Counted from the first letter of the stretch, positions 26,274 to 35,565 are shown. The stretch: DNA of 64,000 nt from Peribacillus frigoritolerans (GCF_040250305.1 NZ_CP158190.1:3690001-3754000), one strand, 5' to 3'. Numbers and translations: made by a program. Notes: generated by a model not told the origin, from the letters alone.

Positions 26274-27212
26274 TTAATATTCCTCCCTGAACTTGCGAGA
26301 GATGAACTGCGCCAGTAAATTCATGATAAGCGTAAAGACGAACAGTGTCATTCCAACCGCATAAATGCTGTAGTAAATCGTTGTCCCATATCCTGCATCT
26401 CCCGAACTTACCTGTACAATATAAGCGGTCATCGTTTGAATCGATGAAGTTACATCCATGCTCATATTTGGGGTCGAGCCACCGGCAACACTCACAATCA
26501 TGGTTTCCCCGATCGCTCTGGATAGAGCAAGAACGATGGATGCCACAATTCCTGAAAGGGCTGCTGGCAATACCACTTTAATTGTCGTTTCGAGTTTCGT
26601 TGCTCCTAAGGCATACGCACCTTCGCGAATCGACTTCGGTACTGATACAAGGGCATCTTCCGACAAAGAGGCTATCATCGGCATGATCATGATTCCTACA
26701 ACGATTCCAGGACTAAGAGCATTGAACATATCAAGGGAAGGAAATAAATCCCGTAAAACCGGTGTTACAAAAGTTAAGGCAAAGAAGCCGTAAACGATAG
26801 TAGGAATTCCAGCTAAAACTTCTAAAATCGGCTTGATGATTCTGCGTGTTTTCTCTGATGCATATTCACTCAAGAAAATGGCTGTTGCAAGCCCTACTGG
26901 AACTGCAACCACCGCTGCTATGACTGTTATCTTCAACGTTCCCACGATAAGCGGCATAATCCCATAGGACGGTGTAGATGCAAATGGCAGCCATTTAGCT
27001 TCTGTAAAAAATTCGACGATAGATACTCTGTCAAAAAAGATAAATGTTTCAAATATAAGCGTCAGGATGATCCCGATTGTAGTAAAAACGGAAATTGCCG
27101 CCGTAAGGAACAAAAGCTTAGGGATGACTTTTTCCATATTCATTTTTTTCTTACTTTTCTTTTCCAGAATCATTTGCTGTACAGAATAGGTTTCTGTTTT
27201 TCTAAGTTCCAA
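26274..27212 (-). CDS. pstC: Phosphate ABC transporter permease PstC
   Basis: 312 residues with about six transmembrane helices after a cytosolic N-terminus of roughly 30 residues. The EAA-type loop (EDALVSVPKSIREGAYALGATK in part) and the GLATAIFLSEYAS segment are typical. It pairs with PstA. It is separated from pstS by about 100 bases holding a stable hairpin that may lower expression relative to pstS. Confidence 0.96.
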   Translation of the reverse strand: MELRKTETYSVQQMILEKKSKKKMNMEKVIPKLLFLTAAISVFTTIGIILTLIFETFIFFDRVSIVEFFTEAKWLPFASTPSYGIMPLIVGTLKITVIAAVVAVPVGLATAIFLSEYASEKTRRIIKPILEVLAGIPTIVYGFFALTFVTPVLRDLFPSLDMFNALSPGIVVGIMIMPMIASLSEDALVSVPKSIREGAYALGATKLETTIKVVLPAALSGIVASIVLALSRAIGETMIVSVAGGSTPNMSMDVTSSIQTMTAYIVQVSSGDAGYGTTIYYSIYAVGMTLFVFTLIMNLLAQFISRKFREEY

Positions 27213-27263
27213 CTTGCATCCTCCATTTCAGACACACAATATTTGGATTTACAAGCTGTTACC

Positions 27264-27288
27264 CCCGCCTTAATCGAGTCAAGGCGGG
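27264..27288 (-). promoter_or_regulatory. Intercistronic hairpin between pstS and pstC
   Basis: CCCGCCTT and AAGGCGGG form an eight-pair GC-rich stem with a nine-base loop, without a following T-run. In binding-protein operons such hairpins protect the upstream cistron's mRNA or partly attenuate readthrough, giving more PstS than permease; that role here is inferred. Confidence 0.6.
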
Positions 27289-27311
27289 ATTTCAGTAGCC
27301 TGTAATATCGT

Positions 27312-28274
27312 TTATTTTTCCAGTTCTTTTAATTTATCAAGATCTTTCTGGTACTCTTCTTCCGGCAGGCTGATATAACCCACTTCTTCAGCAAGCTCTC
27401 CTGCATTTTCAATGACGAATTGAGTATAATCAGCAACTTGTTCTTTTTCAGCTACCGACTTATTAGCTACATATGTGTAAAGTGGACGTGACAATGGTGC
27501 ATACTCCCCACTTTTAATCGTTTCATGTGTTGGCTCTACAGCACCTTTGCCGTTGTCGATGGAAATGATCTTTAACTTATCTTTATTTTCAGAGTAGTAA
27601 GCATAACCGAAGAAACCAATCGCATTTTTATCACCTTCTACACCTTGTACAAGGACATTGTCATCTTCTGAAAGCGTAGCATTTTCCACCATCGGTTTTT
27701 CTTCAAGGATTACTTCATTGAAATAATCATATGTGCCTGAATCTGTTCCCGGAGAGTAGAATTTAATTTCTTCCTTCGGCCATTCAGGACGTATATCAGA
27801 CCATTTCTTCACCTTTCCATTATCAATCCACAGTTTTTGAAGTTCTTCAACTGTTAGTGAATCGATGAATTCATTATCTTTATTGGCGACGATTGAAATA
27901 CCGTCAAATGCCAGTTTCAACTCTGTATATTTAACTCCCTTTTCATCAAGTAAGGCAGTTTCTTCTTCTTTGACCGGGCGGGATGCATTGGCTAGGTCCG
28001 TATCACCAGCGATGAATTTCTTAAATCCCCCACCTGTTCCTGACGATCCCACTGAAACCTTCACATCAGGCTGTGTAGCCATATATTCTTCGGCAACTGC
28101 CTCCATGATCGGAAAGACCGTTGAAGAACCATCCGTAATTACTTCTCCCTGCAGTTGGCCAGATCCTTTTCCTTCACCGCTGCTTGTCTTAGTGTCATCG
28201 GATCCACAACCCGCCGCTACTGCAATTACTCCACCCATCATTACAGTCATTGCCATACCTTTGAAACGTCTCAT
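27312..28274 (-). CDS. pstS: Phosphate-binding lipoprotein PstS
   Basis: 320 residues. The signal peptide ends in a lipobox (VIAVAAGC), so the protein is lipid-anchored outside the membrane. The phosphate-binding segments of the PstS family are visible: DGSSTVFPI near the mature N-terminus, SVGSSGTGGGFKKF, and the SPGTDSGTYDYF region. It captures phosphate for PstCAB. First gene of the operon, immediately behind a Pho box, so strongly induced by phosphate starvation via PhoPR. Confidence 0.97.
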   Translation of the reverse strand: MRRFKGMAMTVMMGGVIAVAAGCGSDDTKTSSGEGKGSGQLQGEVITDGSSTVFPIMEAVAEEYMATQPDVKVSVGSSGTGGGFKKFIAGDTDLANASRPVKEEETALLDEKGVKYTELKLAFDGISIVANKDNEFIDSLTVEELQKLWIDNGKVKKWSDIRPEWPKEEIKFYSPGTDSGTYDYFNEVILEEKPMVENATLSEDDNVLVQGVEGDKNAIGFFGYAYYSENKDKLKIISIDNGKGAVEPTHETIKSGEYAPLSRPLYTYVANKSVAEKEQVADYTQFVIENAGELAEEVGYISLPEEEYQKDLDKLKELEK

Positions 28275-28323
28275 TTGTAAATCCCCCTAAGAATTTTATA
28301 TGAATATTTTGTCCTACTCTCAC

Positions 28324-28329
28324 ATCATA
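28324..28329 (-). promoter_or_regulatory. -10 element of the pst promoter
   Basis: TATGAT on the minus strand, nine bases downstream of the last Pho-box repeat and about 50 bases before the pstS start. No good -35 is present, as expected for a PhoP-activated promoter. Confidence 0.65.
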
Positions 28330-28338
28330 CTTTTAGAC

Positions 28339-28377
28339 TGTAAACTCCGTTTGAAGCAAATGTAAATATTCAGTAAA
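28339..28377 (-). promoter_or_regulatory. PhoP binding site (Pho box) of the pst operon
   Basis: Reading the minus strand, four hexamers TTTACT, TTTACA, TTCAAA, TTTACA start exactly 11 bases apart (at 28377, 28366, 28355 and 28344). This matches the Bacillus PhoP consensus of TT(A/C/T)ACA direct repeats with 11-base period. A further TTTACA lies at 28398-28393. Confidence 0.9.
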
Positions 28378-28435
28378 TAATTGTGTGTTAATTGTAAAGA
28401 CGAAAGAACTGTACTGATCCCGTTCTTAAAATGCA

Positions 28436-28479
28436 AAAAAAAACACGTTTCCGGTTTTACCCAAAAACGTGTTTTTAAC
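28436..28479 (-). terminator. Terminator of pbpA
   Basis: AAAACACGTTT pairs with AAACGTGTTTT on the minus strand, followed by TTTTT, just after the pbpA stop. Confidence 0.85.
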
Positions 28480-28485
28480 CTTTTG

Positions 28486-30666
28486 TTATTCATTTTCCTG
28501 GCTTTTTCTAACTTCAGCCTGGTCCTTTTGAACGTCTTTACCATTTTCCACTTTCAAATCAGTCGAGGTTTCGGTATTTTCCTTTTTAGCCCGTTCTTTT
28601 TTCAGTTCGAAATACTTATCCATAATCTCTTCACCAATTTTTTTACTCATATCATGACCCGAATGGCCCTGATACGCCCACGGGACAACAACAGAAAAAG
28701 CAACTTCTGGATTTTTAGCAGGGGCATAGCCGACCAACGTGATATTCATCGTTGCTTGGGGCTCGCTATAATCCATCCGGTTCGGGCCGTCATAGAATGC
28801 TTCCGCCGTCCCGGTTTTAGCTGCCACTGTATACGATTTTTTCCCAAAATAGGTATAAGCCGTTCCGCCTTGTTCCATCGCAACTTTCTCGAAACCGCTC
28901 TGCACACGTTCTACCCATTCTTCCTTCATATCAAGACGATTAAGGACAGTCGGTGCAACGTCTTCGGCAACAGGACCCAATTCCTCATTATTATCAACCG
29001 GATCACGGATTTCCTTAACCATATGCGGCTTCATGCGGTTTCCGCCATTCGCTATCGTGGAAACGTATTGCACAAGCTGCATCGGTGTGTACGTATCATA
29101 CTGTCCGATTGAAAGGTCAAGCAACTTACCCGCTAACGTTTCTGAACCTTTGAATCCACTCATCTCATTCGGGAGATCGATTCCCGTACGAACACCCAAG
29201 CCAAACTGGGCGAATGAATTCCGGATGGTTGAGAAGGCGCTTGAGCTAATATTTAAAGGTTCATTCGGCACATAATGCGCACCTGCAATATTAATCGCCG
29301 TTCTGAACATATAAACATTGGAAGATACTTTTAAAGCCGTTAAATCATTAATGTTCCCAAAGTTTTTATATGAGCCTTTTTCCTTTGTCCCCTTAATCTT
29401 CAGCTTTGTATCATAAAAGTATGTCCCCGGCTGGATTGCGCCTTGCTGATAACCGGTCAAAACAGTTGCGCCTTTTACTGAAGAGCCCATTGTATAGGAA
29501 GTCGTGATATTCCCTAATGCAAAGTCCTCTATGGAAGATTTCCCTGTTTTTGAATCCTTCTCATATTTCTTACCCGCCATCGTTAAAATTTCCCCTGTAT
29601 TAGGATCCATCATGACGACAAAAGCCCTATCCAAGAATTTGGTGTTACCCATTTTTTTCTTGGCAATCAATTCCTTTTCAATGATTTCCTCTGTTGCAAG
29701 CTGTAAATCCATATCAACTGTCAATATAAGATCTTTTCCTCGCGAACCTTCAGTAATCACTTCGGAATCGACGACATTTCCTGATTTATCGGTCACATTC
29801 CTTACTTTCGCTTTCTGACCTTGGAGGACATCTTCATATTGCGCCTCAATATAACTCTTACCTACACGGTCATTCCGGCTATAATCGCGTGCTAAATAAT
29901 AGTCCAGACTTTCACTAGGCAGGCCTTCTTCAGATGAGGAAACTTTACCCAAAACAGATTTAAGTGTTTTATTATATGTATAAAAACGATCCCAATCTGT
30001 AGATATATCGACCCCTGGGAGCGAATCAAGGTTTTCACTCACCTTGGCGAATTCTTCTTTTGTTACTTTCTTGTTTTTCACAATTTGCGGGGTAAGGGCA
30101 TATCCGCTTGCAAATTCCCTATAGATGGCAAGAACTTCAAGATCTTTTTCCGAAAGCTCTGTTTCTTCTTCAGTAATCCGATCAAGCTGAAGCTTATACA
30201 AATCACTTTCTTCCATCTCGCCTTCTTCCACTTTTTTCCTCTCTTTATCGGTAATCTTTTTCTCGGCCAGCTTTGGATTCTTCAAAATCCAAAAATCCTT
30301 TTTATCGCGTTCAGTCACTTTGTCTGTTTCCTTTTCGATCAACTTCGCGAGTTTCTCAGCCGTTTCCACCATTTCTGTTTGTTTCGTACCTTGTTTTCGT
30401 GTATATGTAATTGCATCCAGTGGTTGGTTATCGACCATCAGTTTCAAATTCCGGTCATACATTTTCCCACGGGGCACCGAATTATTCACGGTCACTTCCT
30501 CTGTTCTTTCAATCTCACGGCGGTAATCATCACCATAAACAATCTGTACAACACCCAAGCGTAAAATTAAAGCGGAAAACAAAACAAACACTAAAAAGAA
30601 AAGAATATTCAATCTGAAAGGCACATGCGTCTTTTTCTTTTTCTTTTTATTCACACTAAGCCACAC
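28486..30666 (-). CDS. pbpA: Penicillin-binding protein 2A-type transpeptidase PbpA
   Basis: Up to 726 residues. A basic N-terminus (KKKKKK) and one membrane helix (ILFFLVFVLFSALILRLGVVQIV) anchor a class B PBP: a dimerisation domain, then a transpeptidase with SxxK (GSSVK, about residue 390), SxN (SSN, about 449) and KTG (AAKTGTAEAF, about 612). It cross-links peptidoglycan of the side wall with the RodA/MreB elongation machinery; the position between pstS and yqgE is that of B. subtilis pbpA. The C-terminal tail is Lys/Glu-rich and disordered. The true start may be the GTG four codons in. Confidence 0.95.
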   Translation of the reverse strand: MWLSVNKKKKKKTHVPFRLNILFFLVFVLFSALILRLGVVQIVYGDDYRREIERTEEVTVNNSVPRGKMYDRNLKLMVDNQPLDAITYTRKQGTKQTEMVETAEKLAKLIEKETDKVTERDKKDFWILKNPKLAEKKITDKERKKVEEGEMEESDLYKLQLDRITEEETELSEKDLEVLAIYREFASGYALTPQIVKNKKVTKEEFAKVSENLDSLPGVDISTDWDRFYTYNKTLKSVLGKVSSSEEGLPSESLDYYLARDYSRNDRVGKSYIEAQYEDVLQGQKAKVRNVTDKSGNVVDSEVITEGSRGKDLILTVDMDLQLATEEIIEKELIAKKKMGNTKFLDRAFVVMMDPNTGEILTMAGKKYEKDSKTGKSSIEDFALGNITTSYTMGSSVKGATVLTGYQQGAIQPGTYFYDTKLKIKGTKEKGSYKNFGNINDLTALKVSSNVYMFRTAINIAGAHYVPNEPLNISSSAFSTIRNSFAQFGLGVRTGIDLPNEMSGFKGSETLAGKLLDLSIGQYDTYTPMQLVQYVSTIANGGNRMKPHMVKEIRDPVDNNEELGPVAEDVAPTVLNRLDMKEEWVERVQSGFEKVAMEQGGTAYTYFGKKSYTVAAKTGTAEAFYDGPNRMDYSEPQATMNITLVGYAPAKNPEVAFSVVVPWAYQGHSGHDMSKKIGEEIMDKYFELKKERAKKENTETSTDLKVENGKDVQKDQAEVRKSQENE

Positions 30667-30823
30667 ATCCTTTTTACATAGTCATAATAGGTCCTATACC
30701 ATTCTATAGAACATTTATATTTTTTTCTACCTTAGTGTTCTAGAAATATTAAACATCTAACGAACTTTACATAAAAAGTGACTTACGGCTCATAGATCCT
30801 AAAACCGTAAGTCCTGATATTGG

Positions 30824-30848
30824 AAAAGAGGCCTCTAAGGCCTCTTTT
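30824..30848 (-). terminator. Terminator at the end of yqgE
   Basis: AAAAGAGGCCT / AGGCCTCTTTT hairpin next to the yqgE stop. A second hairpin of arms GACTTACGG and CCGTAAGTC lies further downstream at about 30779-30812. Confidence 0.75.
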
Positions 30849-32069
30849 TCAATCTTGGTCAATGATATCGATTTTCCGTATAAACCAATATATCACGGTA
30901 TGCCCTGCCCCGACGATTAACAGATAGATCGGCAGTACTTCCTTTAGGTCGAATAACATAACGGAAAGTATGAATCCTGATATCGATACGATCCTTCCAA
31001 GATGAACGAACAGTTCCCGGACAACGATATATTCAATCCTCATTTCCGCTGCCTTCCAAGCACGGCCTATAATGTCATACGTCAACGATATATAAGGGAC
31101 CAAAAGAATAGGATAAGCGGTAGCGACAATTGCCCCATAAATAAGAAGCTTCCCGAATGTGATATCAAATGCAATCAATAAGACCCCTGCATACAACAGG
31201 ATTCCTCCAATAAGAATGGCCTTTTTTCGCATCGGCTGTTTTATATATCGTGAAGCAAAAAAATACGCAACGAATGAAATGGCCGAATTTAACAGACCAT
31301 AGCTCCCTAAGGCAAGTTCACTATCCGTCTGAATGAAAACGTTAATCGAAATGATGAACATGAAGGTGCCCTCTCGTATCCCTTGAAAAAAGTGAGCACG
31401 TGTGATCAATAGCCAATTCCGATTATTTTTCCGTTCCTGCAATATCCGAAGGAAACAGTATCTGCCATGTGCTGGACGTCTTTTTATCGAAAAGCTAAGA
31501 AACACCGCAACGGAAAACAACAGCAAAGACAATCCGAATACAATGGAATATCCCGTGAATTTTTCAAGCCTCGAAATGATGAACCCTGAAAGAATCGGAC
31601 CGACCATTCCCCCAAGGGATGATAAAATCCCTAAAAAACCATTGAAGAAATCCCTTGTTTCCGGTTCAGTTATCTCAAAAGTCAAGACATTATAGGCAAG
31701 CCAATAAAACCCATAACCGATTCCTAACAGTCCACCAAGCAACCAAAGGAAATCCGTTGCCCGTGTGCCGACCAATAGGACTGATAAATAAAATAGGGCC
31801 AAAAAGATAACACCCAGACGCAAAACGATGATTCGATCCACTTTTTTCGCCAGTCTGCCAGCAAAGACGAAGGTAAGCGGTTGAAAAAGCACCACGGTTA
31901 GATTATATACGGCAATATCAACAATTTGACCGGATTGTTTCCACAAGTACACATTAACGAATGTATTGGATAAAGCAATACTTAGGCTGTACAGCCCGCC
32001 AATAAACAAAAGGAGGTGCAGATCCTTCTTTCCCCCCGCTTCACCCAACCATCTCTCTAAAATACCCAT
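30849..32069 (-). CDS. yqgE: MFS transporter YqgE
   Basis: 406 residues with about 10-12 transmembrane helices and a short basic loop after the sixth (IKRRPAHGRY). It belongs to the major facilitator superfamily; the gene place between pbpA and sodA matches YqgE. The substrate is unknown. The 1.3-kb repeat array lies directly upstream, so its promoter must be within or just below the array (no clear -35/-10 seen). Confidence 0.85.
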   Translation of the reverse strand: MGILERWLGEAGGKKDLHLLLFIGGLYSLSIALSNTFVNVYLWKQSGQIVDIAVYNLTVVLFQPLTFVFAGRLAKKVDRIIVLRLGVIFLALFYLSVLLVGTRATDFLWLLGGLLGIGYGFYWLAYNVLTFEITEPETRDFFNGFLGILSSLGGMVGPILSGFIISRLEKFTGYSIVFGLSLLLFSVAVFLSFSIKRRPAHGRYCFLRILQERKNNRNWLLITRAHFFQGIREGTFMFIISINVFIQTDSELALGSYGLLNSAISFVAYFFASRYIKQPMRKKAILIGGILLYAGVLLIAFDITFGKLLIYGAIVATAYPILLVPYISLTYDIIGRAWKAAEMRIEYIVVRELFVHLGRIVSISGFILSVMLFDLKEVLPIYLLIVGAGHTVIYWFIRKIDIIDQD

Positions 32070-32133
32070 TGTTTTAACTCTCCTTTAAATTCCACTCTAG
32101 TGTTTGAAAAAACAAAAGAATTTATGTAAAAAA

Positions 32134-32880
32134 AGGTAAAGAAAACTCTTCGATTGGCGAAGACAGAGAAGTAGTTGCCCTTATACTGTTTTCCTTAAAA
32201 GCTCTTCCCTGTTAATTCAAGAACAGTATAAAGAAAACTCTTCGATTGGCGAAGACAGAGAAGTAGTTGCACTTATACTGTTTTCCTTAAAATCTTTTCC
32301 CCTTAAATCAAGAACAGTATAAAGAAAACTCTTCGATTGGCGAGACAGGATGGCGAAGTCAGAGAAGTAGTTGCCCTTATACTGTTTTCCTTAAAAGCTC
32401 TTCCCTGTTAATTCAAGAACAGTATAAAGAAAACTCTTCGATTGGCGAAGACAGGATGGCGAAGTCAGAGAAGTAGTTGCCCTTATACTGTTTTCCTTAA
32501 AAGCTCTTCCCTGTTAATTCAAGAACAGTATAAAGAAAACTCTTCGATTGGCGAAGACAGAGAAGTAGTTGCCCTTATACTGTTTTCCTTTTGAATTTGA
32601 AAAAGAACAGTATAAAGAAAACTCTTTGATTGGCGAAGACAGAGAAGTAGTTGCACTTATACTGTTTTCCTTAAAATCTTTTCCCCTTAAATCAAGAACA
32701 GTGTAAAGAAAACTCTTCGATTGGCGAGACAGGATGGCGATGACAGAGAAGTAGTTGCACTTATACTGTTTTCCTTAAAAGCTCTTCCCTGTTAATTCAA
32801 GAACAGTATAAAGAAAACTCTTCGATTGGCGAGACAGGATGGCGATGACAGAGAAGTAGTTGCCCTTACACTGTTTTCCT
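32134..32880. repeat. Array of eight stem-loop repeats (61 or 74 bp units)
   Basis: Each unit runs from AACAGTATAA to TTATACTGTT, a perfect 10-base inverted repeat, and encloses an inner hairpin (CTTCG..CGAAG). Unit positions: 32134-32190 (left arm degenerate), 32222-32282, 32313-32386, 32418-32492, 32524-32584, 32606-32666, 32697-32770, 32802-32875. Long units carry an extra 13-14 bases (GACAGGATGGCGAA). Linkers of 20-30 bases recur. Units 2-4 and 6-8 are offset by exactly 384 bases, implying a higher-order duplication. No ORF is supported. Confidence 0.95.
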
Positions 32881-32896
32881 TTTGAACTTGAACAGA

Positions 32897-33308
32897 AACA
32901 GTGGAAAGAAAACTCTTCGATTGGCGGAGAAGAAGGGGATGTTTGAATTTGGAGTGTTTACTCGTGAATTTGGGCTTTTACTCGTAAGTTTTAGGATTTT
33001 ACTCGTGAATTCGATGCTTTTACTCGTAAGTTTTAGGATTTTACTCGTGAGTTTCGAGATTTCACTCAGGAATTGGAGTGTTTACTTGTGAATTTGGGCC
33101 TTTACTCGTGAGTTTTGAACTTTTACTCGTGAATTTGATGCTTTTACTCGTGAGTTTTGAGCTTTTACTCGTGAATTTGAAGAGTTTACTTGTGAATTTG
33201 TGCGTTTCTCGTAAATTAGTAGCTTTTACTTGGAATTCGCAGTTTTTACTCGTGAATTTCTTTCACTTCTTTTGGCGAAACAGCAATACGAGTTGCCTTT
33301 ATATTGTT
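32897..33308. repeat. Ninth stem-loop unit, split by a minisatellite
   Basis: The left half of a unit (AACAGTGG, AAAGAAAACTCTTCGATTGG) ends at about 32927, and the right half (TTGGCGAAACAGCAATACG, AGTTGCC, TTATATTGTT) resumes at 33272-33308. The bases between are the 21-base-period array. Both halves keep the order found in intact units, so the minisatellite lies inside one unit. Confidence 0.8.
32950..33262. repeat. 21-bp-period tandem repeat (about 15 copies)
   Basis: The core TTTACTCGTGA(A/G)TTT recurs with a regular 21-base step (for example at 32977, 32998, 33019, 33040, 33061) and becomes irregular at the right end. The variable last bases alternate (GGGCT, AGGAT, GATGC, GAGCT). Open frames through it (32882-33091, 33078-33413) only reflect that 21 is a multiple of three; they give low-complexity leucine-rich products without credible starts. 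Confidence 0.95.
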
Positions 33309-33340
33309 TTCTTTAATGTTCCCGTTCGGATAAAAGAAAC

Positions 33341-33386
33341 AAAAAAAGACAGGATTCCTTTTCACCAAAGGAATCCTGTCTTTTTA
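33341..33386 (-). terminator. Strong terminator of sodA
   Basis: AAAAAGACAGGATTCCTTT pairs fully with AAAGGAATCCTGTCTTTTT around a five-base loop, downstream of sodA on the minus strand. It insulates the repeat array from sodA transcription. Confidence 0.9.
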
Positions 33387-33394
33387 ATTACAAA

Positions 33395-34003
33395 TTATTT
33401 TGCAGCGCTGTAACGTTTTGCAACCTCATCCCAGTTTACAACATTCCAGAAAGAATTGATGTATTCAGGACGACGGTTTTGGTAGTTTAGGTAGTATGCA
33501 TGTTCCCAAACGTCCAATCCAAGAAGCGGTGTTTTACCTTCTGATAATGGATTGTCTTGGTTTGGTGTACTTGTTACTTCCAACTCGCCATTGTTGACTG
33601 CAAGCCAAGCCCAGCCAGATCCAAAACGAGTAGTAGCCGCTTTAGCGAACTCTTCTTTAAAGCTGTCAAAGCTTCCGAATTTTGAAGTGATAGCATCCGC
33701 TAATTCACCAGTCGGTTGTCCGCCGCCGTTAGGTGAAAGGATTTCCCAGAATAAAGTGTGGTTAGCATGTCCGCCACCATTGTTGCGTACAGCAGTACGA
33801 ACAGATTCAGGTACTGCGTCAAGGTTAGCGACGATTTCTTCAACGCTTTTGCTTAGAAGTTCTTGGTTACCTTCTAGGGCATTGTTCAGGTTTGTCACAT
33901 ATGTGTTGTGATGTTTAGTGTGGTGAATGTTCATTGTTTCTTTGTCGATGTGTGGTTCTAATGCATCATATGCATACGGTAATTGTGGAAGTTCAAAAGC
34001 CAT
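33395..34003 (-). CDS. sodA: Manganese superoxide dismutase
   Basis: 202 residues, the standard length. The metal ligands are visible: His in [12 protein letters not shown], His in [11 protein letters not shown], Asp and His in [21 protein letters not shown]. The GGGQPTG segment is typical of the Mn form. It dismutates superoxide in the cytoplasm and is also found in spores. AGGGAGGAATTTT precedes the start. A SigA-like promoter is visible upstream. Confidence 0.97.
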   Translation of the reverse strand: MAFELPQLPYAYDALEPHIDKETMNIHHTKHHNTYVTNLNNALEGNQELLSKSVEEIVANLDAVPESVRTAVRNNGGGHANHTLFWEILSPNGGGQPTGELADAITSKFGSFDSFKEEFAKAATTRFGSGWAWLAVNNGELEVTSTPNQDNPLSEGKTPLLGLDVWEHAYYLNYQNRRPEYINSFWNVVNWDEVAKRYSAAK

Positions 34004-34080
34004 AATAAAATTCCTCCCTATGTAAGCTTTTTTTTTTGAGGGCTTCAGTTCTCGAAAGATACCTAAAGCTCGCTAGAAAT

Positions 34081-34109
34081 AGAGTATCAAATTTTTGTAA
34101 CCGTTTCAA
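34081..34109 (-). promoter_or_regulatory. Candidate SigA promoter of sodA
   Basis: On the minus strand TTGAAA (34109-34104), 17-base spacer, TACTCT (34086-34081), about 75 bases before the sodA start. Confidence 0.45.
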
Positions 34110-34147
34110 ACCTTATGCCTCAATTTTTCATTTTTCGATTATATTTC

Positions 34148-34633
34148 CTATGAGAATACCACGAATAGAAAATATCCAATCATCAGAAGTTGGATGATGC
34201 CTTTTGTAATGACGCTGCTTATAAAGCCTACAACGGAACCAAGGCCGATTTTCGAAGCAGTAACCGGGTCTTTTTTATGTACTATGATTTCTGCCAGGAA
34301 TGCCCCGATGAATGGTCCTATTAGTATTCCGAGGAACGGGATCACGAATGGCCCGACCAGAAGCCCAATCGTACTGCCCCAAATTCCCGCTTTCGTGCCT
34401 CCATACTTTTTGACCCCGACCATGTTCGCAATATAATCAGCTGCGAATAAAAGGATGACGAATAAAATTTGGACCGTCCAGAAAAACCAGCCAAATGGTT
34501 CAAAAGAATAAAATAGTCCATAGAGCAATATTCCGCCGAAAATGAATAAAACACTTGGGATGATTGGAAAAATCAGACCGACAAACCCCATTATGAACAT
34601 GAGGGTAATTATTATCCAAAATAGTGTATCCAT
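34148..34633 (-). CDS. yqgC: DUF456 membrane protein YqgC
   Basis: 161 residues, four or five membrane helices with glycine- and proline-rich turns ([38 protein letters not shown]), typical of DUF456. Position upstream of sodA matches YqgC. The function is unknown. GGGGAGTTTTAG precedes the ATG. Confidence 0.88.
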   Translation of the reverse strand: MDTLFWIIITLMFIMGFVGLIFPIIPSVLFIFGGILLYGLFYSFEPFGWFFWTVQILFVILLFAADYIANMVGVKKYGGTKAGIWGSTIGLLVGPFVIPFLGILIGPFIGAFLAEIIVHKKDPVTASKIGLGSVVGFISSVITKGIIQLLMIGYFLFVVFS

Positions 34634-34797
34634 TTACTAAAACTCCCCTTTCTCATTTGATATATAATTTGACTTTATCTCTTCATAATTACCTCATTAC
34701 TGATGGTTAAAACCAATGAAGCAGAATACAGGTTGTTTTATTTTTCCCGTATAGTTAAAATTGGTTAGGAATCTTATATAGTTAGGTGCTGAAAACA

Positions 34798-35565
34798 TTG
34801 AACATATTCAAACAACTATGGGTAAGCTTGTATTCTCCTAAAGATATCGCTTCCTTTCAAAACCAAGGTATCGGGAAAACGATTTTATTCGTTTTCTTTA
34901 TCAGTCTCATCGCCTTTCTCCCTTCAGCTTTTTATTTTGGGACAATGATAGTTGACGGGATAGATGCCATGCACGAAACAGTATCCGAAGACTTACCGGC
35001 ATTTGAAATCAAAAATGGCACGTTGACAACTGAACAAGATAAGCCATTTAGCCTTAATAAAAACGGATATCAAATTTTCGTAGATGGCACGGGAGCCTTG
35101 ACCCCGGAAGAAGTAGCCGCAAAAGCTGATGAAGCTGTCGCACTTTTAAAGTCTGATCTGGTTTTCGTATCCGGAGGCAACGTGCAATCCTCTCCATATT
35201 CAGTTCTGGAGGGAGATAATCAGGAAATATCCACTTGGCTTGATTCAGTTGAATCTGTTCTGCCTATCATCCTTCCATTGCTTCTACTTATATTATACCT
35301 GTTTACTGCTACCGGAATCTTCATTAAAGTGACAATCCTTGCCGCTTTCGGTCTTTTTTTCAAAAATGCTCTTGGCCGTCCTCTTTCCTATAGGCATCTA
35401 TGGAGAATCGGTGCTTACAGCATAACGCTTGCCACCGTATTCTTCACCATCATGGATGCTTTTCAAGCAATGGTACCGTTCGCTTCCATCATTAGCTGGT
35501 TTGTGACATTGATGATGTTATATTTATCCATTAAAGAAACATCAGCCAATAAGATCGGAAATTGA
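34798..35565 (+). CDS. yqgB: DUF1189 membrane protein YqgB
   Basis: About 255 residues of the DUF1189 family: one N-terminal helix (ILFVFFISLIAFLPSAFYFG), an extracellular loop of some 130 residues, then several C-terminal helices. The frame is open from GTG 34786, but homologues start at NIFKQLW, making the TTG at 34798 likely; its ribosome binding site (TAGGTG) is weak. Function unknown. It is divergent from yqgC. The stop is followed by the 19-base-pair hairpin that begins repeat element copy 3, which probably acts as its terminator. Confidence 0.85.
   Translation: MNIFKQLWVSLYSPKDIASFQNQGIGKTILFVFFISLIAFLPSAFYFGTMIVDGIDAMHETVSEDLPAFEIKNGTLTTEQDKPFSLNKNGYQIFVDGTGALTPEEVAAKADEAVALLKSDLVFVSGGNVQSSPYSVLEGDNQEISTWLDSVESVLPIILPLLLLILYLFTATGIFIKVTILAAFGLFFKNALGRPLSYRHLWRIGAYSITLATVFFTIMDAFQAMVPFASIISWFVTLMMLYLSIKETSANKIGN

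Noticed and set aside
32134..32880. Possible CRISPR array
   Set aside because: Units are separated by related, recurring linkers instead of unique spacers, units are too long and variable, and no cas genes are nearby.
32882..33413. Two open frames (69 and 111 residues) through the 21-bp repeat
   Set aside because: Products are low-complexity leucine/valine/serine repeats created because 21 is a multiple of three; no ribosome binding sites of quality.
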